From Zygaena filipendulae (taxonomy: Eukaryota > Arthropoda > Insecta > Lepidoptera > Zygaenidae), in the NCBI GenBank assembly GCA_907165275.2, contig OU015671.1, positions 10,423,501-10,487,500 of the forward strand: a stretch of DNA of 64,000 bases, given 5' to 3'. The position numbers and the translations under genes were made by a program. The notes under the pieces were generated by a model. It made no database searches and was not told the DNA's origin. It worked only from the letters and a program-made list of their open reading frames with translations. Shown here one piece after another: positions 62,227 through 64,000 of this stretch. The stretch's first letter is position 1. Each line of letters starts with the position of its first letter.

Positions 62227-64000
62227 CCCCCTCAATCGGGTCCGCGCCTTGTCGTGGCGAGGGGGCTTAGTAGCGGCTGGATGCATTTTTCCCAGCTGTG
62301 AAGCTAAGCGGACCCGCTAGCATATCGTAATCCCGCTCTGAGTGTCGTGGTCATGTCTCGCGGCTCGGAGTGGGACCGAGGGTCCACCGTAAAAAGTGGA
62401 CCGCGAGGAAGAAAACCTCTATAAAAAATTACCCCGGATCCCCCGCTTGTGGCGGTCGGTGGGGGGTTCGCCGGGGATAGTGGCCCGGATGCCAGGCCGT
62501 CACGGGGGGCATACCCCGATAAGAATAGCAAAACCAAAAAATGAAGAAGAAAACGCAATTGGCTAAAAATCCCCACGTGGGTACCGGCCCCGAAAGGGCC
62601 GGCCAGTCCCACCCCGGACACCGAGGTCCGGGCCGCCCCTCGTATGTGGGGGGGGCACCAATGCGTGGAGGAAAGGAGGAGAAGGGAGTAGATGGGGGTG
62701 AGGGGTGGCCGCCTCCAGACCCAAGGCCACCCAAACAAACACGACTTCTGGCATGGAATAGGCTTATGCAAAGGAGAGAGTGGGAGTGTGATCTTGCATC
62801 GGTGAGTGAGTCACAGTTGCAGGAAAAGATGCTCGAGGAGTATGAGTACTGGGAGACTGCCTGCTTGGAGGAGATGGTAGAGCTCATTACGGGGGACACG
62901 CCGAAGGGAAAGTATACTCCTCGGCAAGTATACATCGACTCACTGTCCGATCGGGATATTGAGGCTGAGGTCCGTGAGGACATTCGGGTTAGACACAGGC
63001 TGCTGTTGGCTGAGCGACAGAAGCTTAGAGCAGCAGCCCGTGCCACCGACGAGAGAGCCATCCAGCCGTCCGTGTCGGGCGCTGGAGGGCCCACAACCCC
63101 TTCGCCCGGACTACCTGTGGTGGTTCTGGAGAGGATGGAGGTCCCTCCGGCGTCCGGGCTGGGCGGTTATGGTGAGTCATCTGCTGGCTCGTCCCGTGAG
63201 AGTAGCGGGACGAGGAAGCGGACAAGAGAGGAGGAGAACATTGGGGACCGGTCGCCCGCAGGTCCTACGATCCCTCGTTTTAGATCGGAGGCAAAGCGGG
63301 GTCGCCTGCGCAAACCGGGGGCCAGCCAATCTGCCTCGCATGACGATGAGCTCCTCGAAGTTGCATCAGGGGCGGAGACAGCTAGGCGAGACGTGGCGGA
63401 TCGTGTCGCCAGAGCGGGGAAGGGTTCGGTTTCGGGGGTCGGGGCTGTCTCGCTAAACGAGCCAGCCTGCGACCTTCGGGATCGCATCTTCGAGGACACG
63501 GAGGTTATCTGTCGTGTCGCTGCCGGGTCGGGTAACTTGAAGGGCACAAGTGTTCGCGCCCTCAAGGAGGCGGCGGCACGCATAGATGACAGGGTGAAAA
63601 CCCTCGCAGAGCGCTCCGTGTCCGACGAAACGTCGAGATTGGCTGCCCAGAACGCCCGTCTCCGGGCGGAGGTCGACGGACTTCACAAGGAGGTCGCCGC
63701 CCTTCGCGCGGAGATGGCTAGGGCCAACCAGTCCCAGGTGAGGCAGGAGGAGGTGGCTCGGGAGCAGCCTCTCTCCCGTGAAGTTGTGGAAGCGATCCGG
63801 CATATGGTGGCTGCTTCCATCGAAGGGAGGCTGGTCCCGGACCGGCCGCGACCACTCCCCCGGCGGGTAGGGCGGATAGAGAGAGCGGAGGAGCTCGCGC
63901 AACCCATTGTGGAAGTTGCGCCAGCCCCCCCGCATCAGGCCCAGAAGAAGGGCACTAAGGGGCCTCCACGGACGGTCCCTGAGACGGCTTCTCCCCGTCC
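62227..64000 (+). mobile_element. SART-like telomeric LINE, 5' end (continues past window)
   Basis: Begins CCCCCTCAATCGGGTCCGCG after ...TTAGGTT, with the head motif GCCTTGTCGTGGCG and GTGAAGCTAAGCGGACCC shared with the short retroposons. A 314-base 5' UTR is followed by ORF1, which is still open at the window end. The plus orientation and the TT junction match the insertion mode of the short elements. Confidence 0.8.
62541..64000 (+). CDS. ORF1 (gag-like) of the telomeric LINE, partial
   Basis: ATG at 62541 (MKKKTQLAKNPHVG) opens a frame with no stop for 486 codons up to the last base. A second in-frame ATG is at 62661. The product is charged and hydrophilic, with an acidic/Glu-rich helix region (residues about 85-160), a basic KRTREEE patch and a long coiled coil near 63590-63760 (LAAQNARLRAEVDGLHKEVA). 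That is the usual layout of R1-clade ORF1 before its CCHC knuckles, which would lie beyond the window. ORF1 proteins bind the element's RNA and carry it to the telomere. Only the C-terminal part would settle the family. Confidence 0.75.
   Translation, partial: MKKKTQLAKNPHVGTGPERAGQSHPGHRGPGRPSYVGGAPMRGGKEEKGVDGGEGWPPPDPRPPKQTRLLAWNRLMQRREWECDLASVSESQLQEKMLEEYEYWETACLEEMVELITGDTPKGKYTPRQVYIDSLSDRDIEAEVREDIRVRHRLLLAERQKLRAAARATDERAIQPSVSGAGGPTTPSPGLPVVVLERMEVPPASGLGGYGESSAGSSRESSGTRKRTREEENIGDRSPAGPTIPRFRSEAKRGRLRKPGASQSASHDDELLEVASGAETARRDVADRVARAGKGSVSGVGAVSLNEPACDLRDRIFEDTEVICRVAAGSGNLKGTSVRALKEAAARIDDRVKTLAERSVSDETSRLAAQNARLRAEVDGLHKEVAALRAEMARANQSQVRQEEVAREQPLSREVVEAIRHMVAASIEGRLVPDRPRPLPRRVGRIERAEELAQPIVEVAPAPPHQAQKKGTKGPPRTVPETASPR

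Overview
This is a eukaryotic window, almost certainly from a moth or butterfly (Lepidoptera). The evidence is the insect telomere repeat TTAGG invaded by site-specific non-LTR retrotransposons, many short Helitron-like elements typical of Lepidoptera, and GC-rich exons inside AT-rich, transposon-filled introns. No bacterial features are present.

Genes, left to right. (1) The 3' half of ZNF330/NOA36 (+, 1154-5542), a Cys-rich zinc-finger protein; its N-terminal exons lie left of the window. (2) A complete Graf gene (+, 8237-33144), a BAR-PH-RhoGAP-SH3 protein of the ARHGAP26/oligophrenin family; twelve exons sum to 2247 nt (748 aa) with every splice phase matching. (3) TSC1/hamartin on the minus strand (42279-34321), tail to tail with Graf. 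(4) AIFM1, mitochondrial apoptosis-inducing factor (+, 47878-52394), eight exons summing to 1902 nt (633 aa). Graf and TSC1 converge; TSC1 and AIFM1 diverge across 5.6 kb of repeat-rich DNA.

Mobile DNA. Graf introns hold an apparently complete ISL2EU-type DNA transposon (21691-25749). It has two intact spliced genes, a YqaJ-like nuclease and a THAP-DDE transposase. Two roughly 330-bp relatives with the same ends and the same AT target duplication lie nearby (12027-12351 and 18358-18689). There are also Helitron-like copies, palindromic MITE-like elements, two tRNA-derived SINE-like sequences and broken LINEs. The last Graf intron contains two TATA/initiator promoter candidates, each followed by a short open exon whose donor phase fits Graf's penultimate exon. 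These may drive short isoforms carrying only the SH3 end.

Right end. Beyond AIFM1 the sequence passes through a 2.78-kb (CAA)928 array and six 15-bp degenerate telomere units, then enters true TTAGG telomere DNA at about 56.5 kb. The telomere is interrupted by three short plus-strand retroposons (0.84-1.45 kb) without the usual ORFs, a 5'-truncated minus-strand LINE encoding the end of RT plus RNase H (59873-62167), and the 5' end of a longer plus-strand LINE whose ORF1 runs off the window (62227-64000). Because the plus strand carries TTAGG, the chromosome end lies to the right.
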